DNA from: Wohlfahrtiimonas sp.
GTDB lineage: Bacteria > Pseudomonadota > Gammaproteobacteria > Cardiobacteriales > Wohlfahrtiimonadaceae
Direction: 5' to 3'
Length of the DNA: 13,802 nucleotides
NCBI GenBank assembly: GCA_030149965.1
Contig: JASLHB010000071.1
Coordinates: 1 to 13,802, forward strand
The translations under genes were made by a program, and so were the position numbers. Under the pieces are notes generated by a model. The model was not told where the DNA came from. It saw nothing but the letters and a program-made list of their open reading frames with translations, and did no database searches. This document shows positions 7,025 through 13,802 of this stretch, piece by piece; the stretch's first letter is position 1, and each line of letters begins with the position of its first letter.

Positions 7025-8392
7025 TTAGATCTTTTTCGCTAACTCAACAGCTTTACCGATGTAATTGTGTGGCGTTAATTTTTTCAATTCCACTTTAACA
7101 TCTTCAGGCATTTCTAAAGAATCAATGAACACAGATAATTTTTCTGCACTGATCTTTTGTCCGCGTGTTAATGCTTTCAATTTTTCATACGGTGATTCGA
7201 TGTTGTAACGGCGCATCACAGTTTGGATTGGTTCTGCTAATACTTCCCAGTTCAAATCTAAATCTTTGCTGATGATTGCTTCGTTCACTTCTAATTTGCC
7301 TAAGCCTTTTTGTAAGCTCTTATATGCAATCAAAGTGTAACCAAATGCCGAACCTAAGCTACGCAATACTGTTGAGTCGCTTAAGTCACGCTGCCATCTT
7401 GAGATTGGTAATTTTTCTGCAAAGTGGATGAACAATGCATTAGAAATACCAAAGTTACCTTCCGCATTTTCAAAGTCAATTGGGTTAACTTTATGTGGCA
7501 TTGTAGAAGAACCAACTTCGCCTTCAATTACTTTTTGCTTGAAGTAACCTAAGCTGATGTAACCCCAAATATCACGCGCTAAATCGATCATGATTGTATT
7601 TGAACGGCTCATGATGTGAGATAACTCGGCAACGTAATCATGTGGTTCGATTTGCGTTGAGTAAGGCATGAAGCTTAAACCTAAATGATTGATCACTAAG
7701 TTTTGAGCATGTGCTTCCCAATCTACCGCAGGATAAGCAACCATATGTGCATTGTAGTTACCCACAGCACCGTTGATTTTACCGAAGAATTCGAATGATT
7801 CTAATGCTTTGAATTGGCGTTCTAAACGGTAAACAACGTTTGCCATTTCTTTACCTAAAGTGGATGGCGTTGCTGATTGACCATGTGTGCGTGACAATAA
7901 TGGGATTTCAGCAAACTCATGTGCCATTGAGCGCAATGTTGAGATGATTGCTGATAACTCAGGTTTCACAACATTGTTGATGCTTTCTTTTAACATCAAA
8001 GCATAAGACAAGTTGTTGATGTCTTCTGATGTACATGCAAAATGGATGAATTCAGAATATTCTGCAATTTCAGGCACAGCTTTGAATGCATTTTTTAACC
8101 AATATTCAACAGCTTTTACATCGTGATTTGTTGTTTTTTCAATTTCTTTAACAGCTTTAGCATCTTCTGGTGAAAAGTTTGCATAGATGTCACGAAGTTT
8201 TTGTACATCGTCTTTAGAAAATGCAGGTACTTCAGGAATGCCCGCATTTTCTGACAATGCGATGAACCATTCAATTTCAACAGTGATACGTGCTTTAACC
8301 AAGCCATATTCACTCATAATGCCTTGCAATGGTGATGTCTGTCTTGAATAACGTCCATCGAGTGGAGATAGTGCAGTAATTGCATCCAACAT
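7025..8392 (-). CDS. purB: Adenylosuccinate lyase
   Basis: PurB cleaves SAICAR to AICAR and adenylosuccinate to AMP, both with release of fumarate, in purine synthesis. The product is 455 residues (E. coli 456) and aligns with the E. coli type along its length: LSPLDGRY at 8-15, TTNHDVKAVEYWL at 87-99, FACTSEDINNL at 118-128, the catalytic His170 in SRTHGQSATPS, KINGAVGNYNAH at 205-216 and the flexible signature loop GSSTMPHKVNP at 294-304, with the catalytic serine. The ATG is 2 bases after the DUF423 stop, and its Shine-Dalgarno AAAGGGG (8400-8406) lies inside that gene. A strong terminator follows. It is the last gene of a compact four-gene unit, which may be its only source of transcription. 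Confidence 0.97.
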   Translation of the reverse strand: MLDAITALSPLDGRYSRQTSPLQGIMSEYGLVKARITVEIEWFIALSENAGIPEVPAFSKDDVQKLRDIYANFSPEDAKAVKEIEKTTNHDVKAVEYWLKNAFKAVPEIAEYSEFIHFACTSEDINNLSYALMLKESINNVVKPELSAIISTLRSMAHEFAEIPLLSRTHGQSATPSTLGKEMANVVYRLERQFKALESFEFFGKINGAVGNYNAHMVAYPAVDWEAHAQNLVINHLGLSFMPYSTQIEPHDYVAELSHIMSRSNTIMIDLARDIWGYISLGYFKQKVIEGEVGSSTMPHKVNPIDFENAEGNFGISNALFIHFAEKLPISRWQRDLSDSTVLRSLGSAFGYTLIAYKSLQKGLGKLEVNEAIISKDLDLNWEVLAEPIQTVMRRYNIESPYEKLKALTRGQKISAEKLSVFIDSLEMPEDVKVELKKLTPHNYIGKAVELAKKI

Positions 8393-8394
8393 AT

Positions 8395-8793
8395 TTAAGC
8401 CCCTTTAGGAATAACAATGTTTGAAGAAGATTTGAAACAACCAATGAAAACCAATAACCACGCAATCATGAATGAAAAGCCACCAATCGGGGCGATCATG
8501 CCAAGCATTTTAATGTTTGTGAGTGCGATGGTATATAAACTGCCAGCAAAACAAAAAATGCCAATCATGAATAATAGATTGGCAATGAAGAAATAACGTG
8601 ATGTTTTAAAGAAATAAGCGGCAAGTGTCGCAATGATAATCGCCATGCCGTGCGTCATTTGATAATAAGTGGCACGTTCCCATAAGCCTAAACCATAATC
8701 ATCTAAATAAGGTTTCAAAGCATGCGCACCGAAAGCCCCGAGTCCAACGGCTAAAGCACAAAACAATCCACCAATGATGAAGAAATTACGCAT
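8395..8793 (-). CDS. DUF423 (YgdD-like) small inner-membrane protein
   Basis: The 132-residue product belongs to the DUF423 family of small membrane proteins (E. coli YgdD, 131 residues). Family blocks are visible: LGAFGAHAL at 18-26, YYQMTHGMAII at 43-53, FAGSLYTIAL at 82-91 and APIGGFSFMIAW at 101-112. Hydrophobic segments at about 4-25, 47-63, 68-90 and 98-118 suggest four membrane helices. No biochemical role is established for the family that I can cite with confidence, so none is assigned. The Shine-Dalgarno GAGGA (8801-8805) is 7 bases from ATG and lies in the end of the upstream ArsC-like gene; the gap is 3 bases. It is followed 2 bases later by purB. Confidence 0.92.
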   Translation of the reverse strand: MRNFFIIGGLFCALAVGLGAFGAHALKPYLDDYGLGLWERATYYQMTHGMAIIIATLAAYFFKTSRYFFIANLLFMIGIFCFAGSLYTIALTNIKMLGMIAPIGGFSFMIAWLLVFIGCFKSSSNIVIPKGA

Positions 8794-8796
8794 TGA

Positions 8797-9153
8797 TTAA
8801 TCCTCAAATAATTCGAATAATACAGTGTGATCAGGGCGACCGATTTTTGCTTTGTTCTGTGGATTCACTAAAATAGGGCGTTCCATGAGCTGAGAGTTTT
8901 GAGATAAGAATTCTAATTTTTGCTCTAAATTCCAATTATTCCATTGTTCACTGATTGCTAAGAAATCATCTTCTTTTTTGCGAATCATTGCTTCAATATC
9001 ATTGTCGAGTTGTGTGCAAAGGATTCGTAATTTATCAATAGAAGGCGGATTTTCAATATAATTGATGATTTGAAACTCAACGCCTTTATCTTTCAAAAGA
9101 TCAAAAGCTGCATTGGATTTAGAGCAATTGCTATTGTGATAAATGGTCCACAT
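8797..9153 (-). CDS. ArsC-family (YfgD-like) thioredoxin-fold protein
   Basis: The 118-residue product is of the ArsC/Spx family and resembles E. coli YfgD (119 residues) more than the roughly 140-residue plasmid arsenate reductases. It has the active-site loop YHNSNCSKS with Cys10, and the three arginines that bind the oxyanion in ArsC appear conserved as Arg58 (MIRKKED), Arg92 (LMERPILV) and Arg106 (KIGRPDH). Glutaredoxin-dependent arsenate reduction is therefore possible, but no arsenite exporter or ArsR regulator is nearby, so a general redox role is as likely. A strong Shine-Dalgarno, GGAAGGAA (9161-9168), lies 7 bases before ATG and inside the end of the helicase gene, with a 3-base gap between genes. 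Family assignment is firm; substrate is not. Confidence 0.9.
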   Translation of the reverse strand: MWTIYHNSNCSKSNAAFDLLKDKGVEFQIINYIENPPSIDKLRILCTQLDNDIEAMIRKKEDDFLAISEQWNNWNLEQKLEFLSQNSQLMERPILVNPQNKAKIGRPDHTVLFELFED

Positions 9154-9156
9154 GAT

Positions 9157-10713
9157 TCATTTCCTTCCAATATTGTAAAACTCTTGCAGATAATTCACTC
9201 GCACTTTCGGATTCATAATTTGAATGTGTGGCAATTGAGGAAAATCCTTCGGCAACATATTTTCTGCAATGTAAATGGTATGTTTCGCGCGCGTAATCGC
9301 GACATATAATAGATTAATTTCTTCGATAATTTTAAGATTTTGCAATTCATCAGAATTTTTGGATAAGCGTTTCACTTCTTCTTCAGTGATGAAATCTTCC
9401 ACAAGATAAACCTCATCGTATTCTAAACCTTTACTGCGATGAACTGTAGAAAAGAGAAGATCTGCAATTTCTTTATCTTCTTTGGTAACCAATCGATCTT
9501 TTAACTTTTTCATTACGCCAAAGATTTTTGCACCATATAAGCGCACCAATTCAATCAGCATTTTGAGTTGTGTATCGTTGGTTTCTTCCGCATATTCTTC
9601 CAGTGATTCTAAACTCTCAAAAGACTTAATCATTGGGCTGTGAATCTTATCAATTTTACCTAAATGCAAGTTCACAACATCATATAAAGAAGTGCCTTCT
9701 TCCGTATGTGTATAAGCATGAATGCTGCCTTCAAAATAAATAGAGCCTGTTAATGAAGGATCATGAATGTAACGAATTGCTTCACGGAGTAAACCTAAAT
9801 TGGTTCGCCCTAAAACAATTTTTTGATGCTTGTTGTCAGTAGCGCCCACGCCTTCGATTGTTAAATTATCTTTGATGTGCAAATAGCTTTTCCATTCCAA
9901 AATGGATTCAGCCAAAAGGGCGATATCGGAATGAAAACGGAAGCTTTTTGTGAGAGGAAAGGTTGTGAAATCAGTTTCTTCTAATGCATTCACAGCATGA
10001 CGCCAACTGTAAATTTGTTGGTGAAGATCTCCCACAATCATCTTTTTGGCAGGTTGCTTTAAGAATATATCCAGCATTACAGATGATGCATCTTGTCCTT
10101 CATCAAAGAAAATATAATCGTAAGGTAGGTTAGGGCGCACTAATTGGAATTTTTTGAGATAAAAATCGTGGGTGATTTCTATTTCTGCTTGATTCATTTT
10201 GCGGATGAAAGTTCTCGTATAATCCACAATTTCTGAATAATTCATTTTTACAAAGGCTTTGGCTTTGTCGTCACTTAATAAGCTAAAGTAATCAAGTTCA
10301 TCAGCACTTTTGACAGAACTATTACAATAAAAGCGAAGGAGTTTATCAATATGATGTGCAAACAAATAAGCCCGTTGAATTGGCATGGATGATTGCAATT
10401 CTAAAACATTTACAGTTTCAGGAATAGAATAACCATTATTTTTAAGCTGATAACCACCGCGGCGAACAATGTAACGAAATGCTAAAGAATGCGCCGTTTC
10501 TATAGTGACATTGTATAAGCCAGCTTGTTGAAAGCGTAAAATTGCTTCTTGCTTAACGGTTTGGTTAAAAGCTAAATAGAGAATTCTTGCATCATTGGGA
10601 CGAGATTTTGCGTATGCAACTATCGTTGTCGTTTTACCTGAACCGGCAACGGCATTGACTTTTAGATTAGCATCGATTGCAAGAATAGCATCTTGCTCAG
10701 GTGTTAGCTTCAT
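9157..10713 (-). CDS. Compact FBH1-like superfamily 1 (UvrD/Rep-type) DNA helicase
   Basis: The 518-residue product carries the complete SF1A helicase motif set: Q motif LTPEQ (3-7), Walker A AGSGKTTT (23-30), Ia LYLAFNQTVKQEA (45-57), Ib TAHSLAF (73-79), Walker B/II FFDEGQD (202-208), III VGDLHQQIYSWR (227-238), IV LTKSFRF (254-260), V STVHRSKGLEYDEV (432-445) and VI NLLYVAITRAKH (477-488). It should be an ATP-driven 3'-5' translocase/helicase. It is some 200 residues shorter than UvrD or Rep. Motifs Ia, Ib, III-IV and V-VI recall eukaryotic FBH1, an anti-recombinase that displaces RAD51, but without an F-box. Motif II has Gly for the common Ala. The start is fixed by the Q motif although the Shine-Dalgarno is poor. 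It heads the ArsC-DUF423-purB unit. A role in repair or RecA control is inference. Confidence 0.92.
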   Translation of the reverse strand: MKLTPEQDAILAIDANLKVNAVAGSGKTTTIVAYAKSRPNDARILYLAFNQTVKQEAILRFQQAGLYNVTIETAHSLAFRYIVRRGGYQLKNNGYSIPETVNVLELQSSMPIQRAYLFAHHIDKLLRFYCNSSVKSADELDYFSLLSDDKAKAFVKMNYSEIVDYTRTFIRKMNQAEIEITHDFYLKKFQLVRPNLPYDYIFFDEGQDASSVMLDIFLKQPAKKMIVGDLHQQIYSWRHAVNALEETDFTTFPLTKSFRFHSDIALLAESILEWKSYLHIKDNLTIEGVGATDNKHQKIVLGRTNLGLLREAIRYIHDPSLTGSIYFEGSIHAYTHTEEGTSLYDVVNLHLGKIDKIHSPMIKSFESLESLEEYAEETNDTQLKMLIELVRLYGAKIFGVMKKLKDRLVTKEDKEIADLLFSTVHRSKGLEYDEVYLVEDFITEEEVKRLSKNSDELQNLKIIEEINLLYVAITRAKHTIYIAENMLPKDFPQLPHIQIMNPKVRVNYLQEFYNIGRK

Positions 10714-10755
10714 TGCGATAGGTTGATCATCGTGAGTTGCAAAATGAAAAATCCT

Positions 10756-10764
10756 ATTCTATCA
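10756..10764 (-). promoter_or_regulatory. Candidate extended -10 promoter for the helicase-purB unit
   Basis: On the minus strand TGATAGAAT matches an extended -10 (TG-n-TAnAAT) 42 bases before the helicase ATG. It falls in the only space available between the asd terminator and the helicase. No good -35 is seen, which extended -10 promoters can tolerate. An exact TATAAT also occurs at 10791-10796 (minus) but lacks both a -35 and the TG. Confidence 0.35.
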
Positions 10765-10798
10765 AATATATGGAAATCATGAGTTAATATATTATAAT

Positions 10799-10830
10799 AA
10801 AAAATGCCTATGAAATTACATAGGCATTTT
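10799..10830 (-). terminator. Intrinsic terminator after asd
   Basis: On the minus strand a perfect 12-bp stem (arms 10819-10830 and 10801-10812, core AAAATGCCTATG/CATAGGCATTTT) with a 6-base loop ends in six T including the stem. It lies 20 bases past the asd stop and separates leuB-asd from the helicase unit. Read on the plus strand it is followed by GTTTTC, a weak tail. Confidence 0.88.
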
Positions 10831-10850
10831 GTTTTCGTATGATGATCGAA

Positions 10851-11960
10851 TTAATTTACTAGAATCATTAACATTCTACGAACGGGTTCTGCAGCGCCCC
10901 AAAGTAATTGGTCGCCAACAGTGAATGCAGATAGATATTCATTGCCCATTTTCATTTTGCGTAAACGGCCAACAGGCACTTCTAACGTACCTGAAACAGC
11001 AGCAGGTGTTAATAGCTTCATTGTTTCTTCGCGATGATTAGGAATTACACGAACCCAATCATTCGATTCACGAATCATTGTTTCTATGTCATCTAAAGGT
11101 ACATCTTTTGTGAGTTTTAATGTCAATGCTTGTGAATGGCAACGCATTGCACCCACGCGAACACAAATACCATCCACTGGAACATCACGCGTAGAAGCTA
11201 AAATTTTATTAGTTTCCACCATGCCTTTCCATTCTTCACGGCTTTGTCCATCTTCTAATTCGCTATCAATCCAAGGAATTAAGTTGCCCGCTAAAGGAAC
11301 TGTGAAGTTATCTTTAGGGAACTGATCTACCTTCAAAAGATGGGAAACACGACGATCAATTTCTAAAATTGCTTTAGCTGGTGAAATTAAATCTTCAGCC
11401 ATTTCGTTACCAATGAATTGCATTTGTTGTAGCAATTCACGCATGTTTTGTGCGCCCGCACCAGATGCTGATTGATAAGTCATGGAAGTTGTCCACTCAA
11501 CCAAGCCTTCTTTGAATAAACTGCCTAGAGCCATTAACATCAAGCTAACGGTACAGTTACCACCTACAAATGTTTTAATGCCATTATTCAAGCCTTGATC
11601 AATGTTGTGTCGGTTGATTGGATCTAGAACAATGATTGCATTATCTTCCATTCTTAATGTTGATGCTGCATCAATCCAATAGCCTTTCCAGCCTGCTAAC
11701 TGTAGTTTTTCATAAACAGCTTTTGTATAATCGCCGCCTTGGCATGTGAGAATAATATCTTGTGCCATCAATGCTTCAATGTTGTAAGCATCTTCTAATA
11801 AATTTTCTTGTGATCCACCCATGATTGGCGCAGTACCACCAGAGTTGGATGTTGAAAAAAATGTTGCATGAATATAACGAAAATCACCTTCTTCAGCCAT
11901 TCTTTCCATCAACACAGAACCAACCATTCCGCGCCAGCCAACTAAACCAACCTTTTTCAT
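10851..11960 (-). CDS. asd: Aspartate-semialdehyde dehydrogenase
   Basis: Asd reduces aspartyl phosphate to aspartate semialdehyde with NADPH, the branch point for lysine/diaminopimelate, methionine and threonine, and so feeds cell-wall synthesis. The product is 369 residues (E. coli 367). The NADP-binding N-terminus is VGLVGWRGMVGSVLMERM (4-21). The nucleophile is Cys136 in FVGGNCTVSLM; SASGAGAQNM lies at 164-173; and the active-site Arg268 and His275 lie in RVGAMRCHSQA. It is of the long gram-negative type. ATG is preceded by AAGGA (11969-11973) at 8 bases. It follows leuB after 74 bases that contain a hairpin, an order also known from Pseudomonas, and ends in a terminator. Confidence 0.97.
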   Translation of the reverse strand: MKKVGLVGWRGMVGSVLMERMAEEGDFRYIHATFFSTSNSGGTAPIMGGSQENLLEDAYNIEALMAQDIILTCQGGDYTKAVYEKLQLAGWKGYWIDAASTLRMEDNAIIVLDPINRHNIDQGLNNGIKTFVGGNCTVSLMLMALGSLFKEGLVEWTTSMTYQSASGAGAQNMRELLQQMQFIGNEMAEDLISPAKAILEIDRRVSHLLKVDQFPKDNFTVPLAGNLIPWIDSELEDGQSREEWKGMVETNKILASTRDVPVDGICVRVGAMRCHSQALTLKLTKDVPLDDIETMIRESNDWVRVIPNHREETMKLLTPAAVSGTLEVPVGRLRKMKMGNEYLSAFTVGDQLLWGAAEPVRRMLMILVN

Positions 11961-11989
11961 CTTTTGTATCCTTGATTAATGCAAATTCA

Positions 11990-12013
11990 TGATCTTGCCT
12001 TTGGACAAGATCA
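11990..12013 (-). promoter_or_regulatory. Hairpin in the leuB-asd intergenic region
   Basis: TGATCTTG (11990-11997) and CAAGATCA (12006-12013) are exact inverted repeats; a G-U and a G-C pair can extend the stem in RNA. There is no T-run after it on the minus strand, so it is not a standard terminator. It sits 30 bases before the asd ATG in the only sizeable gap between these two genes, and could mark RNA processing, a partial stop or a protein site. Confidence 0.45.
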
Positions 12014-12034
12014 GACTAATTTTGTTTGAGTGGA

Positions 12035-13105
12035 TTATGCCTGTAGCTCTGCAATTACTGCATCACCCATTTCTTTACAGCCGACAATGATGCTATCTTT
12101 CTGAGCGATATCGCCGGTGCGAATGCCTTTGCTCAATACAGCTTCAATTGCATCATCAATTTCTTTAGCAATATCAGGGCGATTCAATGTGTATTTAAAC
12201 ATCATGCTCACCGACATAATTGTTGCTAAAGGATTGGCTTTGTTTTGTCCTGCAATATCAGGTGCTGAGCCATGACTTGGTTCATATAAACCTTTATTGT
12301 TTTCATCTAACGATGCAGAAGGTAACATGCCGATAGAGCCTGTTAACATCGCAGCTTCATCCGATAAAATATCCCCAAAGATATTGCCTGTTAACATTAC
12401 ATCAAATTGTTTAGGTTGGCGAACTAATTGCATTGCAGCGTTATCCACCAACATGTGTGATAATTTTACATCAGGATATTCTTGAGCAACTTCAGTTACA
12501 ACATCGCGCCATAACTGAGTTGTTTCTAATACGTTCATTTTATCAATTGAACATACTTGTTTATTACGAGCTTGAGCTGCTTTAAATGCAACGTGCGCAA
12601 TGCGGCGAATCTCTGATTCAGAATACAACATTGTATTGAAACCAACTTTTTCGCCATTGCGGATTTCAATCCCGCGAGGATGACCAAAGTAGATATCGCC
12701 CGTTAATTCACGTACGATTAGAATATCTAACCCAGAAACCAATTCTTCTTTTAAAGAAGAAGCATGTGCCAATTCTTTGAAAACGTGAGCAGGGCGAAGA
12801 TTAGCAAATAAGTTTAAGCCTTTACGAATTGCTAATAAGCCTTGTTCTGGGCGAACTTCACGAGGTAAAGTATCATATTTAGTATCACCAACTGCACCCA
12901 ATAAAACAGCATCAGCTGCTTTTGCTTTGGTTAAGGTTTCATCTGGTAGTGGCTTGCCTGTTTTATCATAAGCAATACCGCCAATGAGCGCGGTTTCTGT
13001 TTCAATGCCAAGGTTATACTTGTCATTCATAACATTTAATACACGAACTGCTTGTTCTGTGATTTCTGGACCAATACCATCACCCGGTAATACTAATACT
13101 TTCAT
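12035..13105 (-). CDS. leuB: 3-isopropylmalate dehydrogenase
   Basis: LeuB oxidises and decarboxylates 3-isopropylmalate with NAD+ in leucine synthesis. The product is 356 residues (E. coli 363). Motifs are LPGDGIGPEI at 6-15, Arg94 and Arg104 in the LAIRKGLNLFANLRP segment, VRELTGDIYFG at 131-141 with Arg132 and Tyr139, Lys189 in SIDKMNVL, Asp221 in VDNAAMQLV, the metal-binding Asp245 and Asp249 in NIFGDILSDEAAML, and the NAD-binding loop EPSHGSAPDIAGQNKANP at 275-292. RELTGDIYFG marks LeuB rather than isocitrate or tartrate dehydrogenase. A Shine-Dalgarno AGGA (13113-13116) lies 7 bases before ATG. No leuA, leuC or leuD is next to it: dut is upstream after a 23-base gap and asd downstream, so if the usual leuCDB order once existed it is broken here. 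Confidence 0.97.
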   Translation of the reverse strand: MKVLVLPGDGIGPEITEQAVRVLNVMNDKYNLGIETETALIGGIAYDKTGKPLPDETLTKAKAADAVLLGAVGDTKYDTLPREVRPEQGLLAIRKGLNLFANLRPAHVFKELAHASSLKEELVSGLDILIVRELTGDIYFGHPRGIEIRNGEKVGFNTMLYSESEIRRIAHVAFKAAQARNKQVCSIDKMNVLETTQLWRDVVTEVAQEYPDVKLSHMLVDNAAMQLVRQPKQFDVMLTGNIFGDILSDEAAMLTGSIGMLPSASLDENNKGLYEPSHGSAPDIAGQNKANPLATIMSVSMMFKYTLNRPDIAKEIDDAIEAVLSKGIRTGDIAQKDSIIVGCKEMGDAVIAELQA

Positions 13106-13128
13106 TCCTCATTCCTATTTATATATTT

Positions 13129-13584
13129 TTAATTGCGGCCTGTATGGCCAAAGCCACCGGCACCGCGTTCTGATGCTTCGAAATCTTCTACTTCTTGGAA
13201 ATTTGCTTGGATCACAGGCACGATAATCATCTGAGCTAAACGTTCACCAACTTCAAGTGTAAAAGCTTTATTGCTGCGATTCCAAGCTGAAACCATTAAT
13301 TCGCCTTGATAATCTGCATCAATTAAGCCCACAAGATTGCCAAGTACAATCCCGTGCTTTGTACCTAAACCAGAGCGAGGTAATACCATTGCTGCATAAG
13401 CTGGATCTTTAATGTAGATCGCCATGCCTGTTTTCACAAAAGCACTTTCGCCTGGCTGTAACGTTAAAGGCTCATCGAGCATTGCACGCAAGTCTAAACC
13501 TGCAGAACCTGCAGTTGCATAACTTGGCAGCGGAAACTCATTGCCTAAACGTTTGTCTAAAATTTTGTAATCAACTAATAACAC
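13129..13584 (-). CDS. dut: Deoxyuridine 5'-triphosphate nucleotidohydrolase (dUTPase)
   Basis: Dut hydrolyses dUTP to dUMP and pyrophosphate, which keeps uracil out of DNA and supplies the thymidylate precursor. The product is 151 residues, matching E. coli Dut, and all five trimeric dUTPase motifs are present: AGSAGLDLRA (25-34), PRSGLG (69-74), GLIDADYQGEL (86-96, with the catalytic Asp), RLAQMI (115-120) and the P-loop-like GAGGFGHTGR (141-150). The start is GTG, supported by AAAGGA at 13591-13596 six bases upstream and by the VDYKILD alignment with E. coli VDVKILD-type N-termini. It follows the upstream partial gene after 10 bases, and leuB follows it after 23, so the three are probably co-transcribed. 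Confidence 0.97.
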   Translation of the reverse strand: MLLVDYKILDKRLGNEFPLPSYATAGSAGLDLRAMLDEPLTLQPGESAFVKTGMAIYIKDPAYAAMVLPRSGLGTKHGIVLGNLVGLIDADYQGELMVSAWNRSNKAFTLEVGERLAQMIIVPVIQANFQEVEDFEASERGAGGFGHTGRN

Positions 13585-13590
13585 TGTAAA

Positions 13591-13596
13591 TCCTTT
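13591..13596 (-). promoter_or_regulatory. Shine-Dalgarno supporting the GTG start of dut
   Basis: AAAGGA on the minus strand, overlapping the stop codon (13595-13597) of the upstream gene, lies 6 bases from GTG at 13584-13582. This spacing and the conserved N-terminus make GTG the start; no ATG in frame is upstream or near. Confidence 0.7.
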
Positions 13597-13802
13597 AAAT
13601 AATATTTCTGCCTGCGGTCATTCTGTCATTTTCATAGCGATCTTGTAGACCAAACTTGTATTCAAAGCTCATGACGGATTGGAATGATTGAGGTTCAATA
13701 TTTAATTGCGGTAGATTATTTGTATCTGAAATGCTGTCGACTTTCAAGCTGTTATATTGATTCATTGTAAATGGTGCTTTTGGGAACCATCCTGTGGTCA
13801 AT
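13595..13802 (-). CDS. C-terminal fragment, probably NDUFA9-like NAD(P)-binding protein (partial)
   Basis: Only the last 68 or so codons are in the window; the 5' end lies beyond position 13802. The visible part has PFTMNQYNSLKVDSISDTN followed by LPQLNIEPQSFQSV. This recalls the C-terminus of the atypical short-chain dehydrogenase family related to complex I subunit NDUFA9, where a P-x-T-x-dQ-x-x-x-L-k-x-D-x-V pattern is followed by a short 'LGI.P...' segment. The Rossmann domain that would prove it is outside the window. The tail after that (YKFGLQDRYENDR...) is not one I recognise. The gene ends 10 bases before dut and shares its Shine-Dalgarno region with the stop codon, so it is probably in the same operon. 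Treat the family as likely but unproven. Confidence 0.5.
   Translation of the reverse strand, partial: LTTGWFPKAPFTMNQYNSLKVDSISDTNNLPQLNIEPQSFQSVMSFEYKFGLQDRYENDRMTAGRNII

Noticed and set aside
9070..9309. Plus-strand open frame across the ArsC-like/helicase junction
   Set aside because: It lies antisense to two clear genes and has no recognisable motif or ribosome binding site.
11086..11325. Plus-strand open frame inside asd
   Set aside because: Antisense shadow of a conserved coding region; no independent support.
12297..12485. Plus-strand open frame inside leuB
   Set aside because: Antisense shadow of the LeuB metal-binding region; no independent support.
13595..13801. A complete 68-residue small gene starting with TTG at the window edge
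   Set aside because: The frame remains open to the window edge and reads like a family C-terminus, so it is a truncated larger gene.

Overview
The window is an AT-rich piece of chromosome from a gammaproteobacterium. RpoA (C-terminal end), bL17, IleS, LspA, IspH, PurB, Asd, LeuB and Dut all read like recognisable relatives of the E. coli/Pseudomonas proteins, with near family-standard lengths. I cannot fix the genus. The low GC and gene order would suit a small-genome lineage outside the enterics, but that is inference. There are no insertion sequences, tRNAs, CRISPR arrays, phage genes or long repeats, and no stretch over 300 bases lacks a gene.

Rightward half (1-5798): the last codons of rpoA and rplQ close the alpha ribosomal-protein operon, which ends in a strong intrinsic terminator (539-561). 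Only 15 bases later ribF begins, followed by ileS, lspA and ispH. The ileS/lspA and lspA/ispH junctions both overlap by 8 bases in the form ATG-NN-TAA. This cluster makes flavin cofactors, Ile-tRNA, lipoprotein signal peptidase and isoprenoid precursors. The fkpB (slpA) gene that usually sits between lspA and ispH in gammaproteobacteria is absent. A hairpin terminator (5812-5837) lies at the convergent end.

Leftward half (13802-5854), in transcription order: a partial gene whose C-terminus resembles the NDUFA9-like NAD(P)-binding family; dut; leuB; asd, which ends in a terminator; then a tightly packed unit of an FBH1-like superfamily 1 helicase, an ArsC/YfgD-family thioredoxin-fold protein, a DUF423 membrane protein and purB, which ends in a terminator. 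Last comes a lone family 2 glycosyltransferase that converges on ispH. Gaps inside the helicase-purB unit are only 2-3 bases, with Shine-Dalgarno sequences placed inside the preceding genes, so it is probably one transcript.

Most of the window is ordinary housekeeping. The items most worth a second look are the compact FBH1-like helicase that heads the purB operon, the missing fkpB with two identical-style overlaps, the ribosomal-operon/ribF junction, a perfect palindrome upstream of the glycosyltransferase, and a hairpin between leuB and asd. I did not find convincing evidence of an undescribed multi-gene system.
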